Made by a program: the position numbers and the translations under genes. Below the pieces are notes generated by a model. That model made no database searches, was not told the DNA's origin, and worked only from the letters and a program-made list of their open reading frames with translations. A stretch of 64,000 nucleotides of DNA, taken from positions 1 through 64,000 of the forward strand of contig JACPIT010000013.1 of assembly GCA_016187945.1 (NCBI GenBank). Reading direction: 5' to 3'. Numbering within the stretch: position 1 is the stretch's first letter; each line of letters opens with the position of its first letter. Shown here piece by piece: positions 48,201-58,137 of this stretch. The stretch comes from Opitutia bacterium. Lineage in GTDB: Bacteria > Verrucomicrobiota > Verrucomicrobiia > Opitutales > Opitutaceae.

Positions 48201-51200
48201 GATCACGAGCTTGCCGTCGGAGGTGAGCGCGAGCGACGTGACGGTGGAGTTCGGACCGATGCCCGCGTCCCACGTGGCGTCGACGCTGCCGTCGGCGAGG
48301 AGGCGCGCGACGCGATTGCGCGCGAGGCCGTTGATCTTCGTGAACTGGCCGCCGAGGTAGATGCGCCCCTGCGCGTCGACGAGCGCGCTCGAGACGAGCG
48401 TCGTGGAGTTCGAGCCGGTGATGACCGTCGGCAATCCGCCGGCGAACGTGCCGTCCGCGTTCAAGCGGAACAGTTCGTAGTTCGCGCTGCCGTCGATCGA
48501 CGAGCCGCTCGACACGACGAGCACACGGCCATCGGGCTGGGCGACGCCGAACGCGGCGGGCGTCTCGACGCGCGCGGCAGCGTTCAGCGCACCGAGCGCA
48601 CCGCTGTAGTCCGTCGGCGCAATGCTCACCGTCGCGGGCGTCGTCTGCACGGTGCCTCCCGGCGTCGTCACCCGCACGGCGTATTCGCCGGCGGCGCCGG
48701 GGGCGGCGGCGCGCAGACGATAGCGCGACGCGGTGGCGCCGGCGATGGCCTGGCCGTCCTTGAACCACTGGAACTCCGCCCCCGCGGGCGCGAGCACCGG
48801 TGCGGCGAGCGAGAGGATGTCGTAGGGCTGCACCGTGCGATCCGCGAGCGAGCCGGTGATCTCGGGCGCGGTGGCCGCCGGCAGTTCCGCGCCGACGAGC
48901 GCGAACAAGCCGAGGCGGTCCGTCACGCCGCCGAGCGCCGCGCCGCTCGTGTTCGTCACGAGGATGCGGCCGGACGGCTGCACGATCACGCGCTGTGGCA
49001 CGGTGCTGGCAGTCACCGTCGTGGCCGGCAGGTTGGCGAAGGAAGGATCGGGCGCGCCGCTCGGGAGAAGACGCACGATGCCGTTGTGGGCGACGCCGTC
49101 GCAACTACTGAAGACGCCGATGACGAGCAGGCGCCCGGCGCCGTCGACGGCCATCTCGGCCGCCGAAGGAATGCCGGACGCGATCGCGAACGCGCCCGGC
49201 GCGAACGCGGTGTCGAACGAGCCGTCGGGCAACACGTGCACGAAGCGCCGGTAGTCGGACGCGTAACCGCTCTGGTTTACGTCGCTCCAATTCACACTGA
49301 CAAACAGGCCGCCGTCGGGAGACGCGGCGACGGTGTTGACGTATTCCGACTGACGCAGGATCGGCCCGACGAACGACGTGTCGACGGTGCCGTCGGCGTT
49401 CAGGCGCGTGAGCCAGTGGTTGTTGTTCGCCGCGTCGGAGAGCGTGCCGACCAGCCAGCGTTTGCCGCCGGGCGCGACGAAGAAACTGCCGCTCGGGTAG
49501 ACGCCGGGGTTGAACGCCGCGTCGAGCACGCCGTCGGCGCTGTAGCGCACGAGACCGCTGCCGGTCGCGAGCAGTCGTCCGTCATCGAGCGGGATCGCGT
49601 CCGAGATCGAATCGGTCACGGTGCCGAACGTCGTGTCGAGCGAACCGTCCGCATTCAACCGCACGAGCGTGCGCGTGGAGCCGTCGACCTGCAACGCGCC
49701 GCCGAAGAGCAGCAGCTTGCCGCTGGCGAGCAGACGCAGGCCGGTCGTCGTGCCGCCGACGCGCGACGAGAGCGCGAAATCGCTGCGCACGACACCCGCC
49801 GCCGTGAGCGCGACGAGCGGACGCGCCGCCGACGCGCCGACCTGCACGTTGCCGACGACGTAGATGTTGTTCGCAGCGTCGCTGTAGAGCCGGCTCAAAC
49901 TGCCGGACACCACGAGCCCGGCGCCCCACGCGAGATCGACTTCGCCGGGGCGGCCGCCGTTGGCGACGATGGCAACCTGCGTCGGTCCGGCGGTGAGCGT
50001 GGTCGCGCCTTTCGTGACGGTGACCGTGTAGGAGCCAGCGTCGGTCGCGGCCGCGCTCGGCACGACGAGCGACGGACCCGTCGCGCCGCCGATCGCCTCG
50101 CCGTTGCGGAACCACTGGTAACTCACCGCGCCATTCGCGCCGCGAAACGCCGGACGCAGCGCAAGCACGCCGCCTTGCGCGACGGTGAGAGTCTCGGGCA
50201 ACGGCGCGAGCAGCGCGAGCGCGTCGGTGTCGCCGACGTTGACGTAGCTAACGCCGAGCACACTGACGCCGGCGATCGACGTCAGCGCCGAGCCGCCGCC
50301 GACCAACAAGCGGTCGCCGACGCCGAGCAACGCCAGCGGATTATTCCCGGCGGCGACGCTGCGATCGATGCCGCCGTTCGGCGTGAGCCGGAGAAGCTGG
50401 CTCGTCGTGAGCGCGTAGAGGCGGCCGGCTCCATCTTCCGCGAGGCGCCGCACGAGCGAGGTGGTCGCGACGCTGAAGCTGCGGTCGATCTGGCCGGTGC
50501 TCGTGAGCAACACGACCGGCGACGGTTCGCCGAGCACGACGTTTGCCTGACCGAAAACGAACAGCCGTCCATCGGCGGCGAGGTAGATGCCTTGCGGCGT
50601 CTGCTGGAAAGTCGGCGGCTGAAACGTCGCGTCGAGCACGCCCGCGGCGCTGAGGCGCGCGAGTCGCGTCGTGAGCGTCGTCGCGCCGATGCGCGTGAAG
50701 TTGCCCGAGAGGAGAATGCGGCCGCTCGAATCGATCTCGAGATCGCTGAATTCGGTGCCGTCGATGCCCGTCGGCGCGAACGTCGTGTCGAGCACGCCGG
50801 CGGCGCTGAGGCGGGCGAGTTTGTTGCGCGCGACGCCGGTGATCGACGTGAAGCTGCCCATGACGACGATCTGGCCATCGCTCTGGCGCGCCATTGCGAC
50901 GGGCAGGCCGCCGGTGGTGTTGGTGGAATTGAGCAGCACGCTCGCGAGCGTGCCGGTGGCGTTGAGGCGCACGAGGTAAGCGGTCGTGCCGTCGCTCAGG
51001 CCGAGATTGCCGAGCACGAGGATGCGTCCGTCAGGTTCGACGATCGTGGCGTTGACGGACACGGCGTTCGTCGTCGAAAACGGCAGCGCGTTGTTGAACG
51101 TCGTGTCGAGCACGCCGGCCGCGGTGAAGCGCGCGAGGCCGCGGCGATTCACGCCGGCCACGGTGGTGAAGCTGCCGCTGGCAAGCACGGTGCCGTCGGC

Positions 51201-54200
51201 GGCGCGCGTGAGCGCGGTGACGTTGCCGTTGAAATTCGACGCGAGCGAAATGCCGGCGACGGGCGCGAGGGGATCGGCGGCGAAGAGCGAGACGTTCATC
51301 GTCGCAGTGGCCGAGCCGCTGCCGTTCGTGGCGGTGACAGTGTAGACGCCGGCGTCGGCGGCGGAGGCGCCGGTGAGGACGAGTTGCGGACCGATGGCGC
51401 CCGTGAGCACGCTGCCGTCCTTGCGCCACACGTAGGTGAACGGGCCCGCGCCGGTGAAGCGCGCGAAGAGCGCGAGCGTCGTGGCCTCGGCGACGGTGCG
51501 ATCGCCGCTGCTGTCGACGAGCGACGGCGCGCCGGTGGGGGCGCCGTCGACGTTGAGGCGGACGTAGTTCGGTCGCGGTGAGCCGCTGAGGTAACCGGTG
51601 AGCGCGAGCTTGCTGCCGGTCCAGGCGAGGCGCGCTTCGCTCATGCTGTCGTAGCGGATCGCGCCGGCGCCGGGGAAATTCACGTCGAGCTGGCCGGCGG
51701 TGGCATCGACGCGCACGACCGGACCGACGGGGAAGCCGTCGAACATCGTCGAGGCGCTGCCGTCGAGCGCGAGATAGATAAAACCGTCGCTGCCGATCGC
51801 GACGGAGCGCGGCGTGCCGGACGCGCCAGCGGAGCGCGAGATGCCGAACGCCGTGTCGAGCACGCCGGTCGGCGAGACGCGTGCGATCGTCTTGCGCGGC
51901 TGACCGGAGATGCTGGTGAAATTACCGACGAGCACGAGCCGGCCCGCGCTGTCGATCGCGATGTCGGTGACCGTGCCGCTCGAGAAGCTGACGCGCGCAA
52001 AGGTCGTGTCGATCGCGCCAGCGGTCGTGAGGCGCACGATTTCCTCGACGCTCGTCGTGGTGTTGTAGCCGACGACGTAAACCTTGCCGAGATTGGCCGT
52101 GTCAGGCGCGAGGCGCACGAGGCGGAGGTTCGTGAGGCCGTGGGCGCCGGGCGCGAACGTCGTGTCGAGCGTGCCCGTCGTCGTGAGCCGCGCCACGCCG
52201 GCGCGCGCGGTGGAGTTCACGTTGGCAAAATAACCGACGATCACGAGCTTGCCGTCCGACTGGAGCACGGCGTCGAGGATCTGGTTGTCGGGCGTCGGCG
52301 CGTAGGCGGAGTCGTAGGCGCCGCTGGCGCTGACGCGGGCGATATAGTTGCGCGTCGTGATGCCGAACGCGTCCTCGAAGAGACCGATCGCGATCGCCTT
52401 GCCGTCGGACTGCACGAGGAGCTCGCGCACGTTGCCGCCGAAGCCGGTGCCGGAGGCGAACGTCGACGCGGGCAACAGCACGCCGTTGGCGTCGAATTTC
52501 CGCAGGTAACTGCGCGCGGGGTCGTGATAGTTGTCGTAGAACGACGCGATCGCGCTGCCGTCGCTCGCGAAGCCGAAAGTGGTCGAATCGCGCGGGAGCG
52601 GATCGGCCGCCCACGTGAGATCGAGGCTGCCGGGGCCGGTGCGCTCGGCGGCGACGGCGACGTTGACCGGGGTGGTTTCGACGGCGCCGTTGGTCGACGA
52701 GGTGACGCGGAGTTTGTAGGCGCCGGCCTCGCTCGCGCGGATGCTGCGCAGCGTGAGCACGGGCGACGTCGCGCCGGTGACCGTCGTGCTGTTCGTGAGC
52801 GCGGTGGTGCCGCGATACCACTGGAACGTGAGCGTGCCGCGGCCGCTCGCGAGCGCGCTGAGTTCCACGCGTGTGCCGGCGGCGACTTCGCTGAACGGCG
52901 CGACGGGCGCGGTGGCGATCGCGGGGGCTTGCGGCGGATACGAGCCGCTGAGCAGACGCATGAAGCCGTAGTAGCCGCCGGACACGAAGAGCGAGCCGTC
53001 GCTCAACGCGAAGAGCTTGTTGAAATTCGCTCCGCTCGCGCTCGGCGTCGCCCATTGCGTGTCGATCGCGCCGGTCGACGTGAGGCGCACGGAGCACGGC
53101 GCCGGCCAGCCGGAGAACGTGTCGAACGCGCCGAGCACGATCACGGTGCCGTTGTCGCTCGGCGCGACGGCGGCGATCGACGGCGTGTCGTAGAACGCGC
53201 GCACCGCCGGGCCAGTGCCGGGATCGAACGTCGTGTCGAGCGAACCGTCGGCGTTGAGGCGCGCGAGGCGGTTGCGCGCGGCGCCGTTGTAGGCGGTGAA
53301 ATTACCGTAGGCGATCAGCTTCCCGTCAGATTGCGCGACGAGTCCGGCGATCGCACCGTCGGCGCGCGTGCCGCCCGCGAACGTCGTGTCGGTCGCGCCG
53401 GTGCTCGCGACGAAACGCGCGAGACGATTCACGGTCGCGCCGCGATACGCCGTGAAGTCGCCGGCGACGATCACGTTCGCGCCCTGGAGGACGATGCTGT
53501 TCACCGTGCCGTTCGGCCCGGTGGCGTCGCTCGTGGGCGCGAGCGTGGAATCGACGGTGCCGTTGGTGTTCAACCGCGCGAGGAAGCGCCGCGTCGTGCC
53601 GGCGACGGTGTCGAACCAGCCGCCGAGGAGAATCTTGCCGTCGGTCTGAAGCACGAGCGCATGCACGTCGCCCGTCCCGTAATAACCGGTGAGCGCGGTC
53701 GTCACCGGCGCGAACGTCGGATCGAGCGCGCCGCTCGCGAGCACGCGCACGACGCTGTAGGTCGTGCTGTTGGTCACGACGCTGCCGGCGACGACGAGCT
53801 TGCCGTCGGACTGGAGCGCGAGCGCGGACACGTTGATCTGCGTCAGTGCCGGCGCGAACGTGGCGTCGATCGTGCCGTCGGCGTTCAGGCGCGTGAGGAA
53901 GCCGCTGCCGCCGACGTAGAACTGCCCGCCGGCGGTGCGCACGACGGCTTGCGGCGGGCCGTTCCAGGCGCTCCAGGCGTTCGCCGCCGTGAACGGCGGC
54001 TTCAGCGCGCCCGGCACGGCGCTCGTGTCGAAGGTGAGCGCCACGGGTGTCGAGTCGGTCGAGCCGTAGGCGTTGGCGATGCGGACGTAGAAGGTCGCGC
54101 CGAAGTCGGTGTCGCCGACGTTCGCGACCGTGTAGCTGCTGCCCGTCGCGCCGTTAATCGCGGCGCCGTTGCGATACCATTGGTAAGTGAACGGCCCCGG

Positions 54201-57200
54201 ACCGACCGCGCCGACGGTGAACGTCGCGCTCGCGCCGTAGCCGACCGCCTGCGCGAGCGGCGCGCCGGAGATCACGGGCGCGAGTTTCACGGTGACGCGC
54301 CAGCCTTGCGTCGTGAATTCGCCTGCGCCGTTGCTGAACGTGAGCGTGTAGAGCCCGAGATCGGCGAGGCCGGCCGAGGCGACGGAGTAGCTCGCGCCCG
54401 TCGCGCCCGGGAGGCGCATGCCGTCGCGATACCACTGGTAACGCAGGCCGGAGATCGCGGCGCCGTAGCTGAGCGAGAACGGCTCGCCGGGATTCACGTC
54501 GGCGGTGAAAATCTGGTCGCCGGGCAGCGAGAAAGTCGACTCGTCGCTCGCAAAGAGCACCGCGACGCGACTGCGCGCGACGCCGTTGTAGGAGGAGAAC
54601 GTGCCGCCCGCGGCCACACGCCCGTCGGCGAGCGTGGCGAGCGCGTGCACCTCGCCGTTGAAACCCGCGGCGACGTCGAACACGGGATCGATCGTGCCCG
54701 CGGCGGCGAGCCGCACGAGCCCGTGGCGCTCGCCGCCGCCGAGGGTGCTGAACGCGCCGCCGACGTAGACGCGACCGTCCGCGAGCGCGGCGAGCGCGTA
54801 GACCGCGCCGTCGGCGCCGAGTCCGTTGAGGAACGCGGCATCGCGCGCGCCGCCGGTGTCGAGCCGCACGAGGCCGCCGACGGGCGCGCCCGCCCACGCA
54901 GTGAACGACCCGCCGACGAGCAGCTTGCCGTCCGCGGCGACGGCGAGCGCGCGCACGGGCTTCGAGTTATCCGCGCTGCCCGTGCCCACGTCGAAACCGC
55001 TGGCGCGCGCGCCGGCGGCGGTGAGTTTCACGACGCCGGGAGCGGCCGAGCCGGCGAAACTCGTGAAGGCACCGCCGGCAAACACGCTGCCGTCGCTGGC
55101 GCGCGCGAGCGCGAGAACCGCGCCGTTTGCGCCGGAACCGGCGTTGAAGGTCGGGTCGAGCGCGCCGTTCGCCTGGAGACGAACGAGTCCGCCGGCGGGC
55201 GTCGCGCCCGCGAACGTGAAGCTGCCGCCGACGAGCAGGCGACCGTCGGGCAAGCGCAGCACGACGTTGACGCCGGCGTTGAAGATCGGCGCGGCGAACG
55301 TCGCGTCGGGCGTGCCGTCGGGGTTGAGGCGCAGGAGGCCCGGTGCGGAGACGCCGTTGTAGCTGGTGAAGCTGCCCCAGAGGAGAATTTTGCCGTTGGC
55401 GTCGAGCGCGCCGCCGAGCACGGCGCCGTTGCAGCCGCTGGTGTAGGCGAACGTCGTGTCGACCTGGCCGTAGGCATCGATCGCGGCGATGCGCGCGCGC
55501 GCCGCGCCGGACAGCGTCGTGAAATCGCCTGCGACGACGAAGCGTCCGTCGGCGAGCGGCACGATCGCGTTGACAGTGCCGTTGGCGAGGGCGGCGCCGT
55601 TCATCGCGGATTCGAGTGCGCCGCGGCGGACGGGCGCCGCGTGGAAGCGCGCGAGGCCGTGGCGCGTCGCGCCGTCGATCGTCGTGAACGTTCCGCGCAC
55701 GAGAATCTTTCCGTCGGGCAGCTCGAGCAGATCGAAAGGATAACCGCCCGCGACCGTCTCGTTCGCGAAGAGCGGGTCGACCGCGCCGTTCGCGCCGAGA
55801 CGGGCGAGCGTGGAGCGCGGCTGGTTTTGCATCGCGGTGAACGCGCCCGCGACGAGCACGCTGCCGTCGGCGGCGCGGCGCGCGCGGTAGACGTAGCTGT
55901 TGGCGCCGGGATAAGGGTTGAAGGTCAGCGAAGTCGTGCCATCGGCGTTGAGCAGCGTCGTGCCGTTGAACGCGTAGCCGCCAGAGCTGGTGAAAATACC
56001 GCCGAGGAGAATCGTTCCGTCGGCGAGTGTCTGCACGCTGTTCACGCCCGCGCTGACGCTCGTGTTGGCGGCAAACGCGGTGTCGACGGCGCCCGCGGTC
56101 GTGAGGCGCACGACGTTCGCCTCGGCGGTGCCGCTGAAACTCGTGAACGCGCCACCGACGATCAGGCGCCCGGAGGCGTCGAGCGCGGCATCGGCGATCG
56201 TGCCGCCGGCCGGGCCGCTGCCGGGCGCGAACGTCGCGTCGAGCCCGCCAGCCGCGGTGACGCGCGCCACGCCGGCGCGCGCGGTGCCGTTGACCTGCGT
56301 GAAGGTGCCCGCGAGCGCCACATCGCCCGCGCTCGTCGCGAGCGCGCGCACGACGTAGCCGCCGGTGACGCTGAGAAAAGGCGAGGCGTAGCTCAGGCTG
56401 CCATTCGCGTCGAAGAGCGCGGCGCCGCTGCGGGTTTGCGAGCCAATCTTCGTGAACGGGCCGAACGCCCACACGCTGCCGGTCGGCAGTTCGACGACTT
56501 CGGTGATCTGGCTGTCGGTGTGATTGCCGGCGTAGGCGGCGAAGGCGGGGTCGATCGTCGCGTTGGGCAGGAAACGCGCGAGGTCTTCGCGCCGCGCGCC
56601 GCCGATCCAGTCGAACGCGCCCGCGACGTAGTATTTGCCGCCCGCGCCGGAGCGCACGGCGTTGATGTTCGGCGGAAACCAGAGACCGGCGTGGCTGTTG
56701 AACGACGCGTCGCGCGCCCCGGTGTTCGAGACGTGCAGCACGCCCGCCTGGCCGGAAACCGGGTCGAACATGCCGCCCGCGGCGAACACGCTGTCGTCCG
56801 CGCCGAGCGCGATCGCGAGGATGCGCCGGAACGACTGGCCGGGCCGGCTGAATTGCCACGCCGCCTCGGGCACGAGAAAACTTTCGTCGACGGCGTCGCC
56901 GGTGACGTTCACGCGGACCAGGCCGCGCGCGGCCGCGTTGTAGTTGTATTGGTAGGCCGGATAAAAATCGCCCGCGACGAGCACGCGCTCCGCGCTGTCG
57001 AGCTTCAGGTCGCCGATCGTGTCGTAGCCCGACGAGAACACCGCCGTCGCACCGAAGGTCGTGTCGAGCGCGCCCGCGGTCGTGAGGCGCGCGAGGCAGG
57101 CGCGCGCGGTGCCGTTGTAGGTTGAAAAGAAACCGCCGATCACCGGGCGGCCGGCGCTGTCGATCGCGATCGCGGTGACGTCGGAGTTGGCGCCGGTGCC

Positions 57201-57950
57201 GGGATTGAACGTCGAGTCGAGGCCGCCGGTCGCCGTGAGGCGGACGATGCGATTGCGCGCCGTGCCGTTGTAGGTGGTGAATTTGCCGACGAGAATCGCC
57301 TGGCCGTTCGACTGGAGCGCGACGTCCCACACGATGTCGTTCGCGCCGGAGCCGGTGACGAACGTCGTGTCGTAGGCGCCGGCGGTGGTGAGGCGCGCGA
57401 CGCGATTGCGCGTGGTGCCGGCGAAGGTCGTGAACGCGCCGACGGCGACGATCTTGCCGTCGCTCTGGAGCGCGAGGCCGATGACTTCGCCGTTGAAGCC
57501 CGTGCCGGGGTTGAACGTCGTGTCGAGCGAGCCGTCGGCGTTGAGGCGGGCGATGTTGTTGCGCGCCGTCGCGCCGTAGGCGGTGAACGAGCCGCCGATG
57601 ACGATCTTGCCGTCGCTCTGCACGGCGATAGAGCGCACGATGCCGTTGAGCGACGCGCCGACGTTGAACGTCGGATCGAGCGTGCCGTCGGCGTTGAAGC
57701 GCGCGAGGTAGGAAACCTCGCCGCGATCCGCGCGACTGAACGAACCGCCGACGATCACCTTGCCATCCGGCTGCGTCGCGATCCCGAGGCCGAGGCCGAA
57801 CGCGCGCGCGTCCGCGTCGAACGCGACATCGAGATCCGCCGCGCGAGCGGGCAACACGAGCAAAGCGGTCAGTCCAGCGAGCAGCAAAAACGCCAACGCA
57901 AAGCGAACGGCACCGCAGGCCGCGTGGAGAAAGCGGGTAACCATGGCCAA
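45276..57950 (-). CDS. Giant secreted delta-60 repeat protein with interspersed Ig domains
   Basis: A 4224-residue protein. The signal peptide spans about residues 1-37, with a long hydrophobic core and probable cleavage after PARA. The body is made of seven arrays of delta-60 repeats (about 55 residues per blade, for example LQSDGKIVAVGAFTTF, NRVARLTTAGAYDTTF), each ended by Ig domains (two after the first array, one after the others). A half MBG-like segment and the shared C-terminal module ending FLRLMVTR follow. No enzymatic domain is visible, unlike the two protease-headed giants. Delta-60 arrays are thought to form beta-propellers; biochemical function is unknown for the family. The gene lies 187 bases downstream of the NarL-type regulator gene and has a probable terminator after it. 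A likely role is cell-surface adhesion or matrix building, by inference from architecture only. Confidence 0.9.
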   Translation of the reverse strand: MAMVTRFLHAACGAVRFALAFLLLAGLTALLVLPARAADLDVAFDADARAFGLGLGIATQPDGKVIVGGSFSRADRGEVSYLARFNADGTLDPTFNVGASLNGIVRSIAVQSDGKIVIGGSFTAYGATARNNIARLNADGSLDTTFNPGTGFNGEVIGLALQSDGKIVAVGAFTTFAGTTRNRVARLTTAGAYDTTFVTGSGANDIVWDVALQSNGQAILVGKFTTYNGTARNRIVRLTATGGLDSTFNPGTGANSDVTAIAIDSAGRPVIGGFFSTYNGTARACLARLTTAGALDTTFGATAVFSSGYDTIGDLKLDSAERVLVAGDFYPAYQYNYNAAARGLVRVNVTGDAVDESFLVPEAAWQFSRPGQSFRRILAIALGADDSVFAAGGMFDPVSGQAGVLHVSNTGARDASFNSHAGLWFPPNINAVRSGAGGKYYVAGAFDWIGGARREDLARFLPNATIDPAFAAYAGNHTDSQITEVVELPTGSVWAFGPFTKIGSQTRSGAALFDANGSLSYASPFLSVTGGYVVRALATSAGDVALAGTFTQVNGTARAGVARVTAAGGLDATFAPGSGPAGGTIADAALDASGRLIVGGAFTSFSGTAEANVVRLTTAGAVDTAFAANTSVSAGVNSVQTLADGTILLGGIFTSSGGYAFNGTTLLNADGTTSLTFNPYPGANSYVYRARRAADGSVLVAGAFTAMQNQPRSTLARLGANGAVDPLFANETVAGGYPFDLLELPDGKILVRGTFTTIDGATRHGLARFHAAPVRRGALESAMNGAALANGTVNAIVPLADGRFVVAGDFTTLSGAARARIAAIDAYGQVDTTFAYTSGCNGAVLGGALDANGKILLWGSFTSYNGVSAPGLLRLNPDGTPDATFAAPIFNAGVNVVLRLPDGRLLVGGSFTFAGATPAGGLVRLQANGALDPTFNAGSGANGAVLALARASDGSVFAGGAFTSFAGSAAPGVVKLTAAGARASGFDVGTGSADNSKPVRALAVAADGKLLVGGSFTAWAGAPVGGLVRLDTGGARDAAFLNGLGADGAVYALAALADGRVYVGGAFSTLGGGERHGLVRLAAAGTIDPVFDVAAGFNGEVHALATLADGRVAAGGTFSSYNGVARSRVAVLFASDESTFSLPGDQIFTADVNPGEPFSLSYGAAISGLRYQWYRDGMRLPGATGASYSVASAGLADLGLYTLTFSNGAGEFTTQGWRVTVKLAPVISGAPLAQAVGYGASATFTVGAVGPGPFTYQWYRNGAAINGATGSSYTVANVGDTDFGATFYVRIANAYGSTDSTPVALTFDTSAVPGALKPPFTAANAWSAWNGPPQAVVRTAGGQFYVGGSGFLTRLNADGTIDATFAPALTQINVSALALQSDGKLVVAGSVVTNSTTYSVVRVLASGALDPTFAPVTTALTGYYGTGDVHALVLQTDGKILLGGWFDTVAGTTRRFLARLNTNGTVDSTLAPTSDATGPNGTVNSIVLQGANVIVAGDFTAYRGATVNRLARFVASTGATDTTFAGGTRADGAIAGLVAQSDGKLIAYGNFTAYNGAARNRLARLNADGSLDTTFDPGTGPAVRAFYDTPSIAAVAPSDNGTVIVLGAFDTFSGWPAPCSVRLTSTGAIDTQWATPSASGANFNKLFALSDGSLFVSGGYYGFMRLLSGSYPPQAPAIATAPVAPFSEVAAGTRVELSALASGRGTLTFQWYRGTTALTNSTTVTGATSPVLTLRSIRASEAGAYKLRVTSSTNGAVETTPVNVAVAAERTGPGSLDLTWAADPLPRDSTTFGFASDGSAIASFYDNYHDPARSYLRKFDANGVLLPASTFASGTGFGGNVRELLVQSDGKAIAIGLFEDAFGITTRNYIARVSASGAYDSAYAPTPDNQILDAVLQSDGKLVIVGYFANVNSTARAGVARLTTTGTLDTTFAPGAHGLTNLRLVRLAPDTANLGKVYVVGYNTTTSVEEIVRLTTAGAIDTTFARVSFSSGTVTDIAIDSAGRLVLVGNFTSISGQPRKTIARVSPTGVLDTAFGISRSAGASGTPRSVAIGSDGFIYLALDGSASTMFDGFPVGPVVRVDATAGQLDVNFPGAGAIRYDSMSEARLAWTGSKLALTGYLSGSPRPNYVRLNVDGAPTGAPSLVDSSGDRTVAEATTLALFARFTGAGPFTYVWRKDGSVLTGAIGPQLVLTGASAADAGVYTVTATNGSGSATATMNVSLFAADPLAPVAGISLASNFNGNVTALTRAADGTVLASGSFTTVAGVNRRGLARFTAAGVLDTTFNNALPFSTTNAVSVNATIVEPDGRILVLGNLGLSDGTTAYLVRLNATGTLASVLLNSTNTTGGLPVAMARQSDGQIVVMGSFTSITGVARNKLARLSAAGVLDTTFAPTGIDGTEFSDLEIDSSGRILLSGNFTRIGATTLTTRLARLSAAGVLDATFQPPTFQQTPQGIYLAADGRLFVFGQANVVLGEPSPVVLLTSTGQIDRSFSVATTSLVRRLAEDGAGRLYALTTSQLLRLTPNGGIDRSVAAGNNPLALLGVGDRLLVGGGSALTSIAGVSVLGVSYVNVGDTDALALLAPLPETLTVAQGGVLALRPAFRGANGAVSYQWFRNGEAIGGATGPSLVVPSAAATDAGSYTVTVTKGATTLTAGPTQVAIVANGGRPGEVDLAWGAGLVVSGSLSRLYSDAANNIYVVGNVQVGASAARPLVALTAAGVVRSDFALSSRVGGTTTGLRLLASGKLLLFGGALQVDGSTRTLVRLNADGSLDTTFGTVTDSISDAIPLDDGRLLATGSGLVRYSADGVLDAAFNPGVYPSGSFFVAPGGKRWLVGTLSDAANNNHWLTRLNADGTVDTSFVGPILRQSEYVNTVAASPDGGLFVSVNWSDVNQSGYASDYRRFVHVLPDGSFDTAFAPGAFAIASGIPSAAEMAVDGAGRLLVIGVFSSCDGVAHNGIVRLLPSGAPDPSFANLPATTVTASTVPQRVIVQPSGRILVTNTSGAALGGVTDRLGLFALVGAELPAATAPEITGSLADRTVQPYDILSLAAPVLAPAGAEFQWFKDGQAIAGATASRYRLRAAAPGAAGEYAVRVTTPGGTVQTTPATVSIAPTDYSGALGALNAAARVETPAAFGVAQPDGRVLVVSSGSSIDGSANYELFRLNADGTFAGGLPTVITGSNSTTLVSSALVDAQGRIYLGGQFTKINGLARNRVARLLADGSVDATWDAGIGPNSTVTSLALTSDGKLVIGGSFSQVAGTARQFIARLTATGALDTGFVVGTGLSNAPTTLLMQADDRVIVGGAFTTYNGVTATRLIRLDASGGLDATFAPAPNSTVNFVRAASDGRLLVGGNFSQIGGATRTGLAWLGADGALLPVTANFTSGYTSALLLPDGSIVASVSNSIYRLRADGTPDTLFNNANNYRGAFFRGYASSSAATRVVPLLANGNQVLLVGDFGRIGGAANSATANVRHATAWVQFTDALTPVIGTAPADAELPEGGSVTWSVGASTPGGTLTYAWTKVSDPATVLGTTASLALKNVKPADAGQYRVVVANGEGYAEAFVNLVVRPAATPLRSGAIRLGFHASGVAANVLGLAPASDGRWWTIAGAGLTRLLADGTPDPAFAALNATGGSITGIAPLADGRFYLWGTFATLGGQPVARLVRLTADGQLDPTFAAALPADGTVTALASLADGRLYVGGSFTVDVGGTATKNLVRLTAGGALDPTFAPNGGVDQAPLVLRALADGRVLVAGPFMTAGGAARRGVVRFLATGALDTSFNNLSVANVYQLVVYPDGRLLIAGQFSSVDGVARAGAARLTANGVVDPTFALGATPNFNSSTLPIVLRPDGRIAIAANFVEAAGTRSRVLQFEPDGALDATFDGTRSFTGTVGGTSSTAFRDLVLLPTGHLVVVGSFTYLDDGVNRPGLVSLQGTPLAPEILADTLANATLGGGGTTTFTVTASGAATLNYQWRRNGNAISGATAASYTASVAGTYDVVVSNTYGNATSRSAVVSVTQQAQTITFAAPPDVPFGTAPLTLDASASSGLAVAFEIVSGPASVSGSTLTLLGAGSVTVRATQPGDAAYAPATPVERTFVVAPTFASWLLERFTPEEIANAALTGPNADYDRDGLPNLVEYALGLDPKVASPSGAPTIALASGNWTLTYQRPADRADVTYAVQMSTNLASWSASGVTHTLVSTSNGVETWRATYPAASAPNCFLRLMVTR
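46160..57840 (-). repeat. Seven delta-60 repeat arrays
   Basis: Approximate arrays on the minus strand: 57840-54530, 54020-52950, 52650-51530, 51280-50230, 49980-48890, 48620-47500 and 47250-46160. The first is about three times longer than the others, which are each close to 1.1 kb. The blade signature is 'V.SDGKIVxGGxFTxxxGxxRxxxARLxxxGxxDxTF'. Boundaries are read from the change to Ig sequence (YQWYRNG, YVWRKDG, FQWFKDG) and are good to about 30 bases. Confidence 0.8.
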
Positions 57951-58028
57951 ATGGTTGCAACGCCTGAGGTCCGCTCAAGCGAGGCAGGGTCGGGGCATCC
58001 CTGATTTTTTGCGCGAACCCGGGAGTTA

Positions 58029-58046
58029 TTCCGGTGCGCTCCGGAA
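58029..58046. promoter_or_regulatory. Perfect inverted repeat upstream of the delta-60 giant
   Basis: TTCCGG, six bases, CCGGAA, located 79-96 bases upstream of the delta-60 start codon and past the end of the regulator gene. It could be an operator or a small hairpin in the leader. There is no T-run beside it. No promoter boxes could be assigned with confidence in 57951-58137. Confidence 0.25.
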
Positions 58047-58137
58047 CCGAACGGCACTACGCACGCACGCTGCCGCCACGTGTCCGCCGTCAGCCGCACT
58101 CAGGCCGGAGCCCTCCCGCGAATGCATCAATCCGCCT

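Noticed and set aside
45114-57125. Long plus-strand frames opposite the delta-60 giant (45114-47072, 47199-51581, 52140-57125)
   Set aside because: Same reason: Arg/Glu/Ala-rich shadow of the repetitive sense strand, no recognisable domains.
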